From Plasmodium relictum (lineage: Eukaryota > Apicomplexa > Aconoidasida > Haemosporida > Plasmodiidae), in NCBI RefSeq assembly GCF_900005765.1, contig NC_041687.1:744001-808000 (forward strand): a stretch of DNA of 64,000 bases, in the 5' to 3' direction. Positions 1 to 11,805 of the stretch are shown piece after piece (position 1 is the first letter of the stretch; each line of letters opens with the position of its first letter). The translations under genes were made by a program, and so were the position numbers. The notes below the pieces were generated by a model. It saw nothing but the letters and a program-made list of their open reading frames with translations, ran no database searches and was not told the origin of the DNA.

Positions 1-1681
1 CATCTTCATAAAATTCAGGCAGTAATTCAATAAAAGAAGAATTAGCATTTAAAGCTGTATTGAATGTGCTCTCAATTGATAAAAACATTCTTGAAAGTGT
101 ATCGAATTTACCACTTTGTAATTTTAATTGGCATTCTGGATATAATCTAATTAAAAAATAAACAACATAAGCTAATGTAGAATAATGAGAACCGTAAAAA
201 TATTCATGATCTTGCATTTTTTCAATCAAAGAATTTAATCTACTTTCATTTAAACAGCCTACTGGTTTTGATAAGTTTCTATAAACCTTTTCATCATTTA
301 AATTTATTTGATCACTTGAATAATCAGATAAAATCCATGGAAAAACCGGATATTGTGAAAAGTCCTTTCTGCTTCTTCCAGCTACACAATTCAGAAAATC
401 TAGATACTCATAGTTTGTTATATATCCATTAATCCACTTTTCTTGAATTAAGTAAATGAATTCTTTATTTTCTTCAATAAAAAAGCACTGCGGTTTTATT
501 TTTTTTAATACATCTATTATTGTTTGTCTTTCATCAAATGAGATAAATTCTACATATAAAGATTTATATTTTTTTTTTTCATGACAAAAAATTATTTCTA
601 ATGCATTTGGTTTCATAGTTATAATTCTTTTAAAAACATGAAGTATATTTTCAGTTTTCCATTTTTTTTCTTTTTTATTGGTAAAGTTAGGATTCGGTTG
701 AAAATAAATATATTTATTTGTAATATTTAGTATTCCTTTTACCTTTAATAATGGAGATACTTTAAAAACCCAATATCCTTCAATTTTATTACTTATAATT
801 TTTTCATGAATATTTATACTACTTATATCAAATTTTATATTTTTTGTTAATTTTTCTACTATATTTTCTATATATTTTTCTAAATTTATTTCTTTTCTAT
901 TATCTTTATTTATTATATTATAATTATTATTATTATTACCAGTGCTGTAGTTATTTTTTTGTTTGCTTTTTTTTTCTTTTATTAATATTTCCATTTGTTT
1001 CTCATGAATTAACATTGCAATTTTTATTTTTATTAATATATCATAAATATGGTTTAGCTTTTTTGTTATACCAGAAGAGTTCTCACAAGTAAATATATAC
1101 ACATAACTGTTTTCATTGTTATCATTAATTTTTTTATTTCTTATATCTATTGTACTTCCTTTATCTAATATTACGTTCATGCTATTCTTTTCCAAATTAT
1201 TAGTTAGAGTAATATCGTTGTATTCATCAAAATTATTTAATATTTTTTCAAACTCTTTTATTTTTTTATCGATATTATCATTATTGATATTTTTAAATTC
1301 ATCGTAGTACTCATTATAATCATTTAAGAAGTTTTCATTTTTCTTATATTGTCTTTCATATAAAAATTGAGATGTACATCTTGTCTTCTTGTTATATATA
1401 ACTGTTTTTATTTTTATAAGTTCAACTGTTCTTATAATTAATTCATTTTTAAATATATTTAATTTTATATTTTCTAATTTTCGAAAAGGAAACTTTAATA
1501 CATCGTCGTTAATGCTATAAGGTTCAAACACTAAAGATCTTGAACATAATCTTAATCTTCCTCTTTTATTAACAAAATTCCCATTTTCTTTTTTTTTCAT
1601 TGATATTAACATATCATCAATATATTCTTCATCTTCTTCTAAAAATAGTAAATTAAAATATCTTATTTTTGAATTTTCCAT
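1..1681 (-). CDS. BEACH-domain protein (FAN/NSMAF-like), 3' part cut by window edge
   Basis: One uninterrupted frame of 560 codons starts at the ATG at 1679-1681, with an in-frame TAG just upstream at 1688-1690, and runs off the left edge. Residues about 40-75 look like a GRAM/PH-type module (RLRLCSRSLVFEPYS). A second PH-like stretch lies around residues 300-400. From about residue 430 the start of a BEACH domain is clear: AGRSRKDFSQYPVFPWILSD, then NLSKPVGCLNESR, YGSHYSTLAYVVYFLIRLYP and LQSGKFDTLSRMF. This order is that of FAN (NSMAF), a family of large scaffold proteins in membrane trafficking that usually end in WD40 repeats; those would lie outside the window. Asn and Lys runs near residues 225-250 are typical parasite padding. 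The family call is firm; a neutral-sphingomyelinase role is not implied. Confidence 0.88.
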   Translation of the reverse strand, partial: MENSKIRYFNLLFLEEDEEYIDDMLISMKKKENGNFVNKRGRLRLCSRSLVFEPYSINDDVLKFPFRKLENIKLNIFKNELIIRTVELIKIKTVIYNKKTRCTSQFLYERQYKKNENFLNDYNEYYDEFKNINNDNIDKKIKEFEKILNNFDEYNDITLTNNLEKNSMNVILDKGSTIDIRNKKINDNNENSYVYIFTCENSSGITKKLNHIYDILIKIKIAMLIHEKQMEILIKEKKSKQKNNYSTGNNNNNYNIINKDNRKEINLEKYIENIVEKLTKNIKFDISSINIHEKIISNKIEGYWVFKVSPLLKVKGILNITNKYIYFQPNPNFTNKKEKKWKTENILHVFKRIITMKPNALEIIFCHEKKKYKSLYVEFISFDERQTIIDVLKKIKPQCFFIEENKEFIYLIQEKWINGYITNYEYLDFLNCVAGRSRKDFSQYPVFPWILSDYSSDQINLNDEKVYRNLSKPVGCLNESRLNSLIEKMQDHEYFYGSHYSTLAYVVYFLIRLYPECQLKLQSGKFDTLSRMFLSIESTFNTALNANSSFIELLPEFYED

Positions 1682-2306
1682 ATTTTGCTATTTATGTTTA
1701 TATTAAAATTACATGTTTAATAAAAGGAAGTAAAACAAAAAAAAAAAAAAAAAAGATAATAAAAAAAATAATTATATATATATATATTTTTTTTTTATTA
1801 AAAGATAATTTAAATTTATAAAATTTTTTGTAGATTTTTTTTTTTTTAAGTATTAAAATATATATTTTATATACTCAAAAATGCTTTTATGCATTATTAA
1901 ATATTTCATATGAAATTTTTTTTTCGGAAAGAAAGATTAAAAAGAAGAAAAAACACCCTTAATTTTCCATAAATATATAAAATGATACAGTAAATTTTTT
2001 TTTCTTTCTTTTTTTTATATATTGTAACTTTAAATTTATAAAAAAAAAAAAAATTAAAAAAAAAGGTATATACATAATATATAAAGACAATATATTTGTT
2101 TGATGAATAATAATTATTTCTTATTATTTCAAAATTTTTTTTTTTTTAAATATTTTTATTATTATTATCGGTTTTTGTAATTTTTTATTTTTACAAAATA
2201 TATATGTTTGTTTCTGTTGGTATACTTATATAAAATTTATATAATACATTATATACATAAGTGATGGTACATAAGAAAAAAAAAGAAAGTTTTTAGCTAA
2301 AAAAAA
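1682..2306. other. Intergenic, upstream of the BEACH gene
   Basis: The BEACH gene starts on its left and the UBA-UAS gene ends on its right, both on the minus strand. It holds only A/T homopolymers and short TA runs. It should carry the BEACH gene promoter, but no motif stands out. Confidence 0.5.
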
Positions 2307-3683
2307 TTATTTTTTCCCTAATCTTTGTAATCTTAATTTATGTAGCTCTGATAATTCATTGTTTATTTGATTGTATTCTTTTGTGTTTTCATTATTGCTT
2401 GTGCTTTCTTTAGTTTTTGATTTATTTAAAGAATTGGAAGTATTTAAATTCTTATCATTATATTTTTTAGTTTCTTCTATATGTTTTATTTCGTTTGTTA
2501 TACTACATAACTTATTATCATTAACGTTATAATTAAGTCTGTTTTTTTCTAAATCATTTGGTATCTCATTTAATGAACTCCTTATATTATTATTTTCTAC
2601 ACTATTTTTTGAATCAATCATTTCAATAAATTCATATAATTGTGACTGAGCACAAATAGGATCTTGAAAATGTTTAGTATTCCAAACTTTCAATAGTCTT
2701 CCGGTTCTTTTACATAATACACATATATATGGTAATTTATTAACCTAAAAATATTTAGAATAAAAAAAAAATGTTTAAAGATTTTTAATAATATACTATT
2801 TTATTTTTTTTTTTTTATAACCTTATATGTACTCATAAAAACCAAGGCTTCTTGATCGTATTCATATCTTAACCAAAATATAAAAAAGTCTTTTATTATT
2901 TGCTGAATAATATCATTATTCCATATATCTCTATTTAATTTCATAGAATCAAATTCCGAATTTTGTATATTAACTAAAATAAATTTATTTTCTTTTTTTG
3001 ATTTTTTTCTTACTTCTTCAAATGATAAAGAACATATTAAAGATTCAGGTGGAGAAAATAATTTTTCAAAAGTACCACCTAATTCTATTTTTGTCTTTTT
3101 TTCTTTTTTATTTATTTCATTAAAAAGTAAAAAATTAGAATCATCCATATCGTGAATTAATGCTTGACTAAAATGTTTATCAGGTGCTCGAATACTGTCA
3201 TTATATTGATTAGCATTATAATCGTTATATTCTTTTAATTGATTCTCTTCTATGTCTTTTTCTTCATTTTCTAAATTATTTCTACCATTTATATCATAAT
3301 ATAATTTTAGTGCATCTTTACAATTACCATTACACATCTTAAAAAAAAAAGTATAAAACACAAAAATGATATGAAATTTTATTTATAAAAAAAAAAAAAA
3401 AAATTAAAATTACAATATAAATTTGGTATAGTATAAGATTGACATGAAAAATTTTTCACTTTTGTTAATAGTTATTTTTTATTTTAAATAATTTTATACT
3501 TCTAAATAATACAGGGCTGTTTCTTCAGTTGCATCTTCTGTGCTAATTATAAAAATATTTAATCATTTAATTATTTCACTATTTAATATTTTATTTTATT
3601 TTAATTTTTTATATTATAATTTTTTTTTTTTTTTTTTTACCAATATTCCGCAAGAACTCATCAATAACACTTTTTGATACCAT
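2307..3683 (-). CDS. UBA-UAS domain protein, UBXN7/Ubx5-like, four exons
   Basis: Predicted exons in transcript order are 3683-3641, 3537-3500, 3337-2822 and 2744-2307, giving 344 residues; all junctions are GT-AG and in phase. Exons 1-3 make a UBA-like N-terminus (MVSKSVIDEFLRNI, then DATEETALYYLE, then MCNGNCKDALKLYYD). Residues about 100-220 form a UAS thioredoxin-like domain (LFSPPESLICSLSFEEV, FILVNIQNSEFDSMKLNRDIW, then LPYICVLCKRTGRLLKVW). Proteins with this pair, such as UBXN7, link ubiquitylated clients to the p97/Cdc48 segregase, normally through a C-terminal UBX domain. Here the C-terminus is a Ser/Asn/Lys-rich linker ending ELHKLRLQRLGKK and no UBX domain is visible. The family call is good; the p97 link is inferred. 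Confidence 0.85.
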
Positions 3684-6082
3684 TTTTAATTCCAATATAA
3701 ATAATTTTTATATTAACTTTTATAATTTTATATAATTATTGCTTAATAATATTTAAATATATTTTTTATTTTTTTAAATGTCTATTGTTATGTATTCTGC
3801 AAATTTTTATAGTATTTCTTTCGATAATATTTTTTTGTAACATTAATAAAAAAAATTTTAGACAAAAATTCTTTTTTGCTTTGTATTTTTTAAAAATACA
3901 AAATTTATAAATAACGACAGTTTACTATTTTTTCTTTTTTTTTTTATATTCTTTTCATAAGGAATTACAGTTTATTGGTATTATTTACCTATATAATTAA
4001 AAAATATTCGATAAACCTTTTAAAAAAAACAAAGAAAAAAAATACAAAAAAATAATTGAAGTTAATAAAATGAAATTAATAAAAGAAATTAAAAATCAGT
4101 TCCCAGTGCACACAAAAATTTTCATTTACAATTCAAAAAAAAAAAAAAAAATATAATTAAAAATTATTTCTTAATTATATATATAAAATCACAATGCTTT
4201 TTTGTAAAATAAAAGTTTATTTATTTATTTATTTTTTTTTATTAAATATTATTCCTTTTTTCTTTTTATCAATATTAGTTCACGTCTTAATTACTTCCAA
4301 CATTTTTCTTAATTTTTTTTTTTTTTCTTGCATTTAAACAAGAGAATTTTTTATTTTTGATGAAGTGTGAATCCTTCCTAATTCGATATTAATTACTAAA
4401 TTGATAACTTTTTTAAAATTGTAAAATGGCATTTAAAAAAAAAGAAAAAATTTCAAAACCATTAGTGATATAAGATTTAACAAAAATTAAACTTATAAAC
4501 AGTATAATAATTTTGGGTATTTGTTTTATCAAGTAATTCATTTTATAATAAGATCATATTTTTAATATATATAGAAGATAATTTTATTTTTATATAAAAA
4601 CCCATATATTATTAAAATTTTAATGAATTTTAGTTAATATTATGTATAATATATATAATAAAAAAATTCTAAATCTTCTAAATTTATTAAATGATCATAT
4701 TAATTATTGTTTCAAGAAAAAATTTGGATTCTTTTCTTATTAAAAATATTTAATTACTTTTTTGTAATTTAATGTTATAAAAACAACTTAAAAATTATTA
4801 TATTAATTATTTAATATAAGTGGAAAATATTTAATTAAATTAAAATTTAAAATATTAAAATTTTGTTTAAGAAATAAGTTAAAGTACAGTGGAATAATTT
4901 AATATAATAAAAAGATATATATATATATTTTAAGCGCATGTTTTCTTTTTTTGGATTTTGTATAAATTTTTTTTTTTTTTGAATATTAAATAATACATAA
5001 TTAAAAATACCTAAAAAAAAAAAAAAATATTAAAGGTGATTCTCTTAAATTTTCGTTTTTGTTTTTCCTTTTATTTTATATAGTTTTTTGAATTTACTTA
5101 AAGTAAATATATTGTTCATGTTTATTTACTTTTTTTTTTTTAATCAAATACTGTTTTATTACGAATTTATTTTTAACCATTGAAGTTTTTTTCTAAAATG
5201 ATTTTATCAACAATGAAAAAAAAGTATTATTATGAGTAAATATAGATAATATTTTTATTTATATTAATTATAATGAATTCTATTGAATTTAGTTTTATCA
5301 TTTTAAAATAAAATAAGTTTATTGAAATTATTAATTTCAATAGGAAAAAGAAAAAACATTTTTAAAAAATAAGAATAATTTTATAAAAATTAGAGATACT
5401 AGCAATATTAATGTTTTTGTTTGATTCAATTTTTTTAATGAACGAATCTTTTCTAAATTATAGATTTTAGGTAACATTAAGAAAAAAAAAAATTAGAAAA
5501 CAAAAATGTAATAATTTAAAGATTGTTTATATATATAAAAGCTTATATATATATGCATAGTTATGTAAAGAGATTCATACCTGATAATTTATGTTATTTT
5601 TAGAGAGTTTTTAATTTAAATATTTTTAAGTTTAAAAAAAAAAATAGTGTGCTTTAAAAATAACATGAGAAATATATAAATGTAATTTTTTTTAGAGTAA
5701 TTTTTTTTTTTTTATTTTCTTTTTATTATGCAATGAAATAATTTCATGACAGCAATATCCCTAATGATGAAAAATGATTTAACTTATTAATGTGCTTATG
5801 TGAGAGTTTACAAATAAAGAAATAAAATTTATACATTATAATTCTTTTTTTTTTTTTTTTAAATAAATATAATAACTACATATTATTAAAATTTGTAATT
5901 ATACTATTTCATTATATTTTTTTATTTTTTTTATTGTTAAAAAAATTCAATTAGAGCTTGACATTATTGTTTTTATTTTTTTATATGCTTAATATGATTA
6001 TTTATAAAATTTAAAAAAAAAAAAAAAACAGAAAAAATAAAAAAATCTGAAAGATGGTATCTTTTAGAACTATTTCCAAATA

Positions 6083-6161
<79 letters not shown>

Positions 6162-6175
6162 TTATTATTAAAAAT
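3684..6175. promoter_or_regulatory. 2.5-kb divergent intergenic region
   Basis: This gap separates two outward-facing genes, the UBA-UAS gene and the Asn-rich bromodomain-like gene, so it should hold both promoters. I see no open frame with coding character and no RNA gene. It is homopolymer-rich and ends in a long (TA)n tract about 20 bases before the plus-strand ATG. Confidence 0.45.
6086..6157. repeat. (TA)n microsatellite
   Basis: About 72 bases of almost perfect TA dinucleotide lie just upstream of the ATG at 6176. A tract like this is likely to vary in length between isolates and is probably in the 5' untranslated region. Confidence 0.95.
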
Positions 6176-6980
6176 ATGAATAAAAAATTAAAACACATGA
6201 AAAATAATATAAACAGAACAAATAAAAATATGGTGAATACTTTAAAAATAAATTATAATATGAATAAAGATACAGATTATAATACAAATGTAAACAAAGA
6301 AAAAGACATAAAACATATTAAAAATATAAAAAAGAATTATAATAAAAAAAAAATTGAAGAAAATTCAAAAGTGCAGGAAAATGACTATTATAAAGAATGT
6401 AACGAAGATATAAAAAATGAACATTTAGATAAGATTGAATATCTAAATGGCGATGCTTTTAGGAATGTAAAAGACGGAAACGATAATACCTTTATTTTTG
6501 AAGAAAAAAAGAAAGAATTGGACAATTCTATTAATAATTTAGAATCTAATTCAACAATTGATAATGAAATGCATAGTAATAACACAAGCATTTATTTAAA
6601 TAATAAAGAGAAGGATGAATCACAGGATAGCGAAGATATTATGATGAAAGATAGTAAGCAATTAAAGAAAGAAAAAAAAAAGAGAAAAAGTGTTAATGTA
6701 AAAAATAGTTGTTATAATGAAAAAATGAATTGTGAGAATATAGAATTTAGTAAATTTGATGAAAATGAAAATGAATTAAATAACAATGATTATATTGATA
6801 ATACTATGTTAAAAAGTAATAATAAGAAGAACAATTACAAATATAATGAATGTAACAAAATTGACTATACTGATTCAAATGAAAGTATCACTGATGAAAA
6901 AAAAAAATTGGAAAAAGAATATGTTAATAATAAAATAGTTAATTTAAATACTACTACTACTACTAATAATAATAATAATA

Positions 6981-7062
<82 letters not shown>

Positions 7063-8816
7063 TAATAATAATAATAATGATAATAGTAATAATAATAATA
7101 ATGATAATAGTAATAATAATAATAATGATAATAGTAATAATAATAATGATAATAATAGTAATAGTAACAATGCTTTGCATACTAATAATTTAGAGAAAAA
7201 TGATATGGACGAAAATATTAAATGTAACCTTAATAATAATATAAATAATGAATATAATAACGACAATAAAATTGATGAAACAAATATTAATTATAGTGAA
7301 GTAAGTAAGAAAGATAATTTAAAAAGTAATGAGGCATTAAATGAAGTAGGTAATATAAAAAATCAAGGTCCTTTTTCAAATGAGAAAAATGAAAAAATTA
7401 AAAAAAATTTAGTTATGCTTACGGCAAATGAATTTATTAGTGATGATAAAAAAAAAGAAATAGAAAATTTAAATATAGGTAATACAGAATTATTGAAAAC
7501 TATGAGCAATAATAACATTTTTCAAAATTGTGAATATGACGAGATTTTAAATAATATAATTCAATTTAATAAAGATAAAGTTGAATTAAATTTAAGTAGA
7601 GGAGAAATTTATTTAAATGAAAGTGAGTATACATTTACTTCCTATTTTCTGTTAAGTAGTGGATTTCGATTTCATCCAAGTGAAGAAGTTAAAAAAAAAA
7701 AAAGAAAAGAATTTTTTAAAATGGAAGAATTAAATGATGTGAAAAGAAGAACGAAAGGTGATAATAAGAAGTTGGAAATGAAAAAAGAAGAAAAAATTTC
7801 AGAGGAAGCAAATGAAGAAAGTTATAATAGTTATATTAAAAAAGAGGAGTTAATAGAAAAAGACAATTTTAATAAAAAAAAGGAAGTTAATTATGAAACT
7901 TCAAAAAGGGGTGAAGAAAAAGACAATGCAGAAGAAAAGGAGAAAAATGAACTTTTTGATGAAATTTTAACAAATTTAAAAAATGATTTTTATAATCAAA
8001 TATTAAATATAGAAAATAATTTTAAAAATTTAGATAATAAAATAGAAAATAATAATTTCTTTAATTTTCATTGTATAATGGAAAAACTAAAAAATAAAAA
8101 ATATAATAATATTTTATATGTTTATAATGATATTTATTTATATTTAAATAATTTGTTATTTTTATCAAAACCCTCTAGTTACATATGGATGAAATTGCAT
8201 GAATTATCTACTCAATTAACTAATACTATTTATAATATTCAACAAAAAAAAGAGCACATATGGAATAGAGCAGTTAATAACTTTCAAAATGAGGAAAGAA
8301 ATATAAAAGAAAAAAAAAAAGAAAAAAGAGAAGTAGAAAATGAAAAAAATGAAAAAGTTGAGCAGTCTATAAATGAAGAAGAGAAAATGGCTTTTCAGTT
8401 ACTTCTTAGTAAATTACATCAGGATATACATTTTGAAGTATAACAAAAAAAAAAAAAAAAAAAAGAAAATATATATATATAACAATTTTTAATATAATTA
8501 CGTATTTATATTTTCATTTTTCATATGTATATATTTTATTTCAGTTATTTAGAAAATTTAAGAATAAGGCTGTATGGAAGACTTTAGAAGGGGGGGAAAT
8601 AGAATTAGATGATAAATTGACAAAAGCTCATATTTTTAGGTAAATTTAATATATATTTTTTTTTTTTTCATCTTTAGCATATCTTTATTTTGTATATCAT
8701 ATATTTTACAATATAATTTTTATAGAGATATGTACAACTGGTGTAAGGCTCAATTAAATATTAAAAGTAAAAGAAGTGACGCGTCTGAAAGTGACTCTTC
8801 AAAAGATTCTTATTAA
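6176..8816 (+). CDS. Asn-rich protein with degenerate bromodomain-like region, three exons
   Basis: Predicted exons are 6176-8437, 8545-8639 and 8726-8816, giving 815 residues; both junctions are GT-AG and in phase. The first 580 residues are mostly charged and Asn-rich linker, with a block of five Thr followed by interrupted Asn runs near residues 260-330. Residues about 600-690 resemble a bromodomain: IMEKLKNKKYNNILYVYNDI matches the ZA-loop/helix A pattern, and LLFLSKPSSYIWMKLHEL matches the helix B to C part. The acetyl-lysine-binding Asn of the usual YN pair is not present at the expected place. The last two exons add a compact C-terminus (KAVWKTLEGGEIELDDKL, then AHIFRDMYNWCKAQL) that I do not recognise. 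A nuclear chromatin role is only an inference. Confidence 0.78.
6949..7155 (+). repeat. Trinucleotide tract (ACT)n then (AAT)n inside the coding sequence
   Basis: A short ACT run encodes five Thr and is followed by a long AAT run encoding about 30 Asn, broken by GAT and AGT. The later part repeats a unit reading roughly NNNNNDNS. The tract is in frame throughout, and Asn runs of this kind are common in Plasmodium. Confidence 0.95.
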
Positions 8817-8931
8817 AAAGTCTTTTTTTTTTTTTTTAGTACATTTACATAGATAAAGAGAATGGTAGAAATAAAAAGAGCAAGTAAAATAAAGAGAAGC
8901 TTAAAATTTTTGAATATGATTTATTTATATT

Positions 8932-8969
<38 letters not shown>

Positions 8970-10141
8970 TAATATTATTTCAATTTTAACTTTTTTTTTT
9001 TTTCTTTTTATTCATATTTTAATTTTTAATTTTTTAAATGTTTCTTATATTTGTGTTCGCTTATTTTTTTCTATGTTAAAGTTTTTTTTTTATTATTTTT
9101 CATTTAATCACAGTTTTAATATTTTTTCATGATTTTCACATTTATAGTTTTTTAAGGATGCTATACGTATATTACACATTTTAATTTATTGAAATTTTTT
9201 CAATAAATAAATAAATATATGAAATTATGTTTGATCTAATTATTCGTATTTTTCTTTTTTTTAAATTTACATTTAATTTTTTCAATTGTACTTAAATTTC
9301 AATTAAAGAATTTATTATTTTATTTTACTTTATTTTTTATGTAGAATAGTGTAATTGTTTTACATAAAATTTATTTTTCATTTTCTATATTTACTTAATT
9401 AAAGTGTTAAAAACAAATTTTTTTTGATTTATTTTTTAATTCTCTTTTAAAATTTATATTTTATAAAAATATTGTCTAAAATAAATTAATATTAATATTT
9501 TTTTTTTTTCAAAAATTTTTATTATTATTATACAAAATAAATTTTTTTTTTTGTTTTTCATTTTCTAAACATTTATTTGGGAAAAAAGGAATTAGGACAA
9601 AAAAAGACAATTTTTTTTATTTATTTATTTTTTTTAAATATAAAAAAAAATATAGTCCTACGTATATATATTAAATTAAAAAAAAAATTTGTACAATATC
9701 ATAATTCACAATTCTTTATCAAAATTATACCAGATATGCATATTTAATATGTAAAAATATAAAAATTTTAATTTTCATATAACAAAAAAATAATCAAAAA
9801 AAAAAAAAAAGATAAAATAAAAAAATCAAATTAAAAATGACATATTTATAAAAAGAAGGATAATTTAATAACAAAAATAAGATGTAGTAGTCTTGATTAA
9901 ATTATTTAAAAAAATAAATAAGTAAAAATTTGAAAGATTCATAATTCTATGATTTAGAAAAATTCTTGATGTTTTAAACAAATTTTATAATAATATTGCT
10001 ATGTAATTTAAGTAATTTTTATTTTTTCTAAATTAAAAATAAAAATTTATCAAATTTTCTGTTTTTAAATATTGCATAATATTATAAATCTTTATAATTT
10101 ATATATATATATCCATAAATTTTTCTATTCTATATTTTTAA
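8817..10141. other. Convergent intergenic region
   Basis: The Asn-rich gene and LSM1 end toward each other here. The region holds T-rich stretches and a (TA)n run near 8936-8966. No coding frame or RNA gene is visible; it is presumably the two 3' untranslated regions. Confidence 0.5.
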
Positions 10142-10824
10142 TTAATTTTCAAAAATAGAATCATTATTATTTTCTGTTATAAATTTCAAAATATGATTAA
10201 CTGGTTTATACTGAAGAGTCACACTTTCATTTGAAGCTTCTTTTTGATTTGGTACATTTATTTCTTCATTATCTAAATCATTTTCATTTCTGTTTTTTTG
10301 AGAATAGTCAAATATCTTAGAGTATTTTTCTTCATCTACTGAACCAAAGTATGCAATATTGTCTCCTCTAATTATTAAGTTTCCTGCTCAAAAAGAAAAA
10401 AACAAAATATATATATATATATATATATATAGAAGAAAAAATCCAATTTTTTTTCCATGTAAAGAATTTTTTGTTGTAATTTTTATGATGGTTGTTTTTA
10501 TAAAAACGTTACATAAAGCATTAAGTAAAATATATATATACATATTATTACCAACATATACATCAGAAAAATAATTTTTTTCTGCAACTATAATTTTTTC
10601 AACACAATGAGTTAAGAATATGTTGCCATGCTGATCATATGTTCTTAAGATACCTTAAAAAAATAGTCACAAAATTTAAAATATTTTTAAATTATTATTT
10701 TGTATCTTATTTTACTTTTTTAATTCTAACCTAAATATAATTTGTTATCTCGTGATGAGATAAAAATGTATGTATCAATTTCTTCTTCAAAACTACTTAA
10801 CCACAACGGCATTGATTGCTCCAT
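10142..10824 (-). CDS. LSM1: U6 snRNA-associated Sm-like protein LSm1, three exons
   Basis: Predicted exons in transcript order are 10824-10731, 10653-10552 and 10383-10142, giving 145 residues with GT-AG junctions in phase. The Sm fold starts at about residue 17: the Sm1 motif reads LYLGILRTYDQHGNIFL and the Sm2 motif reads NLIIRGDNIAYFGSVD, which fits LSm1 better than other LSm proteins. LSm1 is the subunit that distinguishes the cytoplasmic LSm1-7 ring from the nuclear LSm2-8 ring; with Pat1 it binds 3' ends of deadenylated mRNA and promotes decapping. The C-terminal tail is charged (FDYSQKNRNENDLDNEE) and ends near KFITENNND. It is divergent to the PDH gene, with about 1 kb between starts. 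Confidence 0.92.
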
Positions 10825-11805
10825 TTTTTTTTTTTTTTTTTAATTTCTATTTTTCCTCTTAATTATTTCTTCTTATTTTAATATATTCTAATACATTTTT
10901 TTTAATAAAGTCCCAATACATATATATATATATATTTTATTTATATCACTTGTTTTAATATTATAAATTTAAACTTATATAAAACCTTATAAATAAAAAA
11001 AAAATTTTTTATTAAAACTTAAAAATCATTTGTTAACAAAAATTTCTCAATTTTTCTTTTTATCATTCTGAAAGAGAGAGAAAAAAAATATATTAAAATT
11101 TAAATATTTTTAAAAAATTATTAAATAGTTAAATAAATATATACACTTCCTTTTTTATTGAAATACATTTAAAAAAAAAAAAAATTCTAAAATATTTTGT
11201 AGGTTATATTTATTAACGTCTCTCTTTAAGTAAAAAATTAGGAAATAAAATTTTTTTAAAATACACATGCATTTTTAAATAGTAAAACATTCTATTAATT
11301 TATATACTTATGTTTAGATTTTTTTTTTAATTTTTTTTTTTTTTTTTTGTAACTTGTATACTATTGTTGCTTTTATATGAAAGCAAGTGATGAATGGAGT
11401 ATGTTTTATTTTTATTACTGAATACATTATTTTTTTTTAATATTCCTTTTTACTAATTTTTTTAGTTTATTTTAATTTTTCCTTTATATTTCATCTTTTT
11501 TGTTTTTTTTTTTCTTCTTTTTTTTCCTTTTTTTATAAATAAATTATTATTGTTTGTTTTAATTTTTATATTAAGTTAAATATTTCTTTTTAATGTTTTT
11601 TGATTTTTTTATAAAATAGTATTAGTAATGCCATATATATTCTACTATTAGTATGTGTAGATTTGTTTTTCTTGAATATTTTTACACATTTACTGATATA
11701 TAAACTGAAAATATAGTAAAAAAGAAAAAAAAAAGATATTTACAAAAGAATAATTTTTATAGTATTCAAAAAATATATATATGTGTATTTATAATTTTAG
11801 AAATA
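10825..11805. promoter_or_regulatory. Divergent intergenic region, LSM1 and PDH E1-alpha
   Basis: Two genes start outward from this gap of about 980 bases, so it should carry both promoters. It has poly-A and poly-T runs and a GA-rich patch near 11069-11086. No open frame or conserved motif stands out. Confidence 0.45.

Noticed and set aside
6865-7266. Minus-strand frames rich in Leu or Ile opposite the Asn tract
   Set aside because: They are simply the complement of the AAT/ACT repeat inside the plus-strand gene; no real protein composition.
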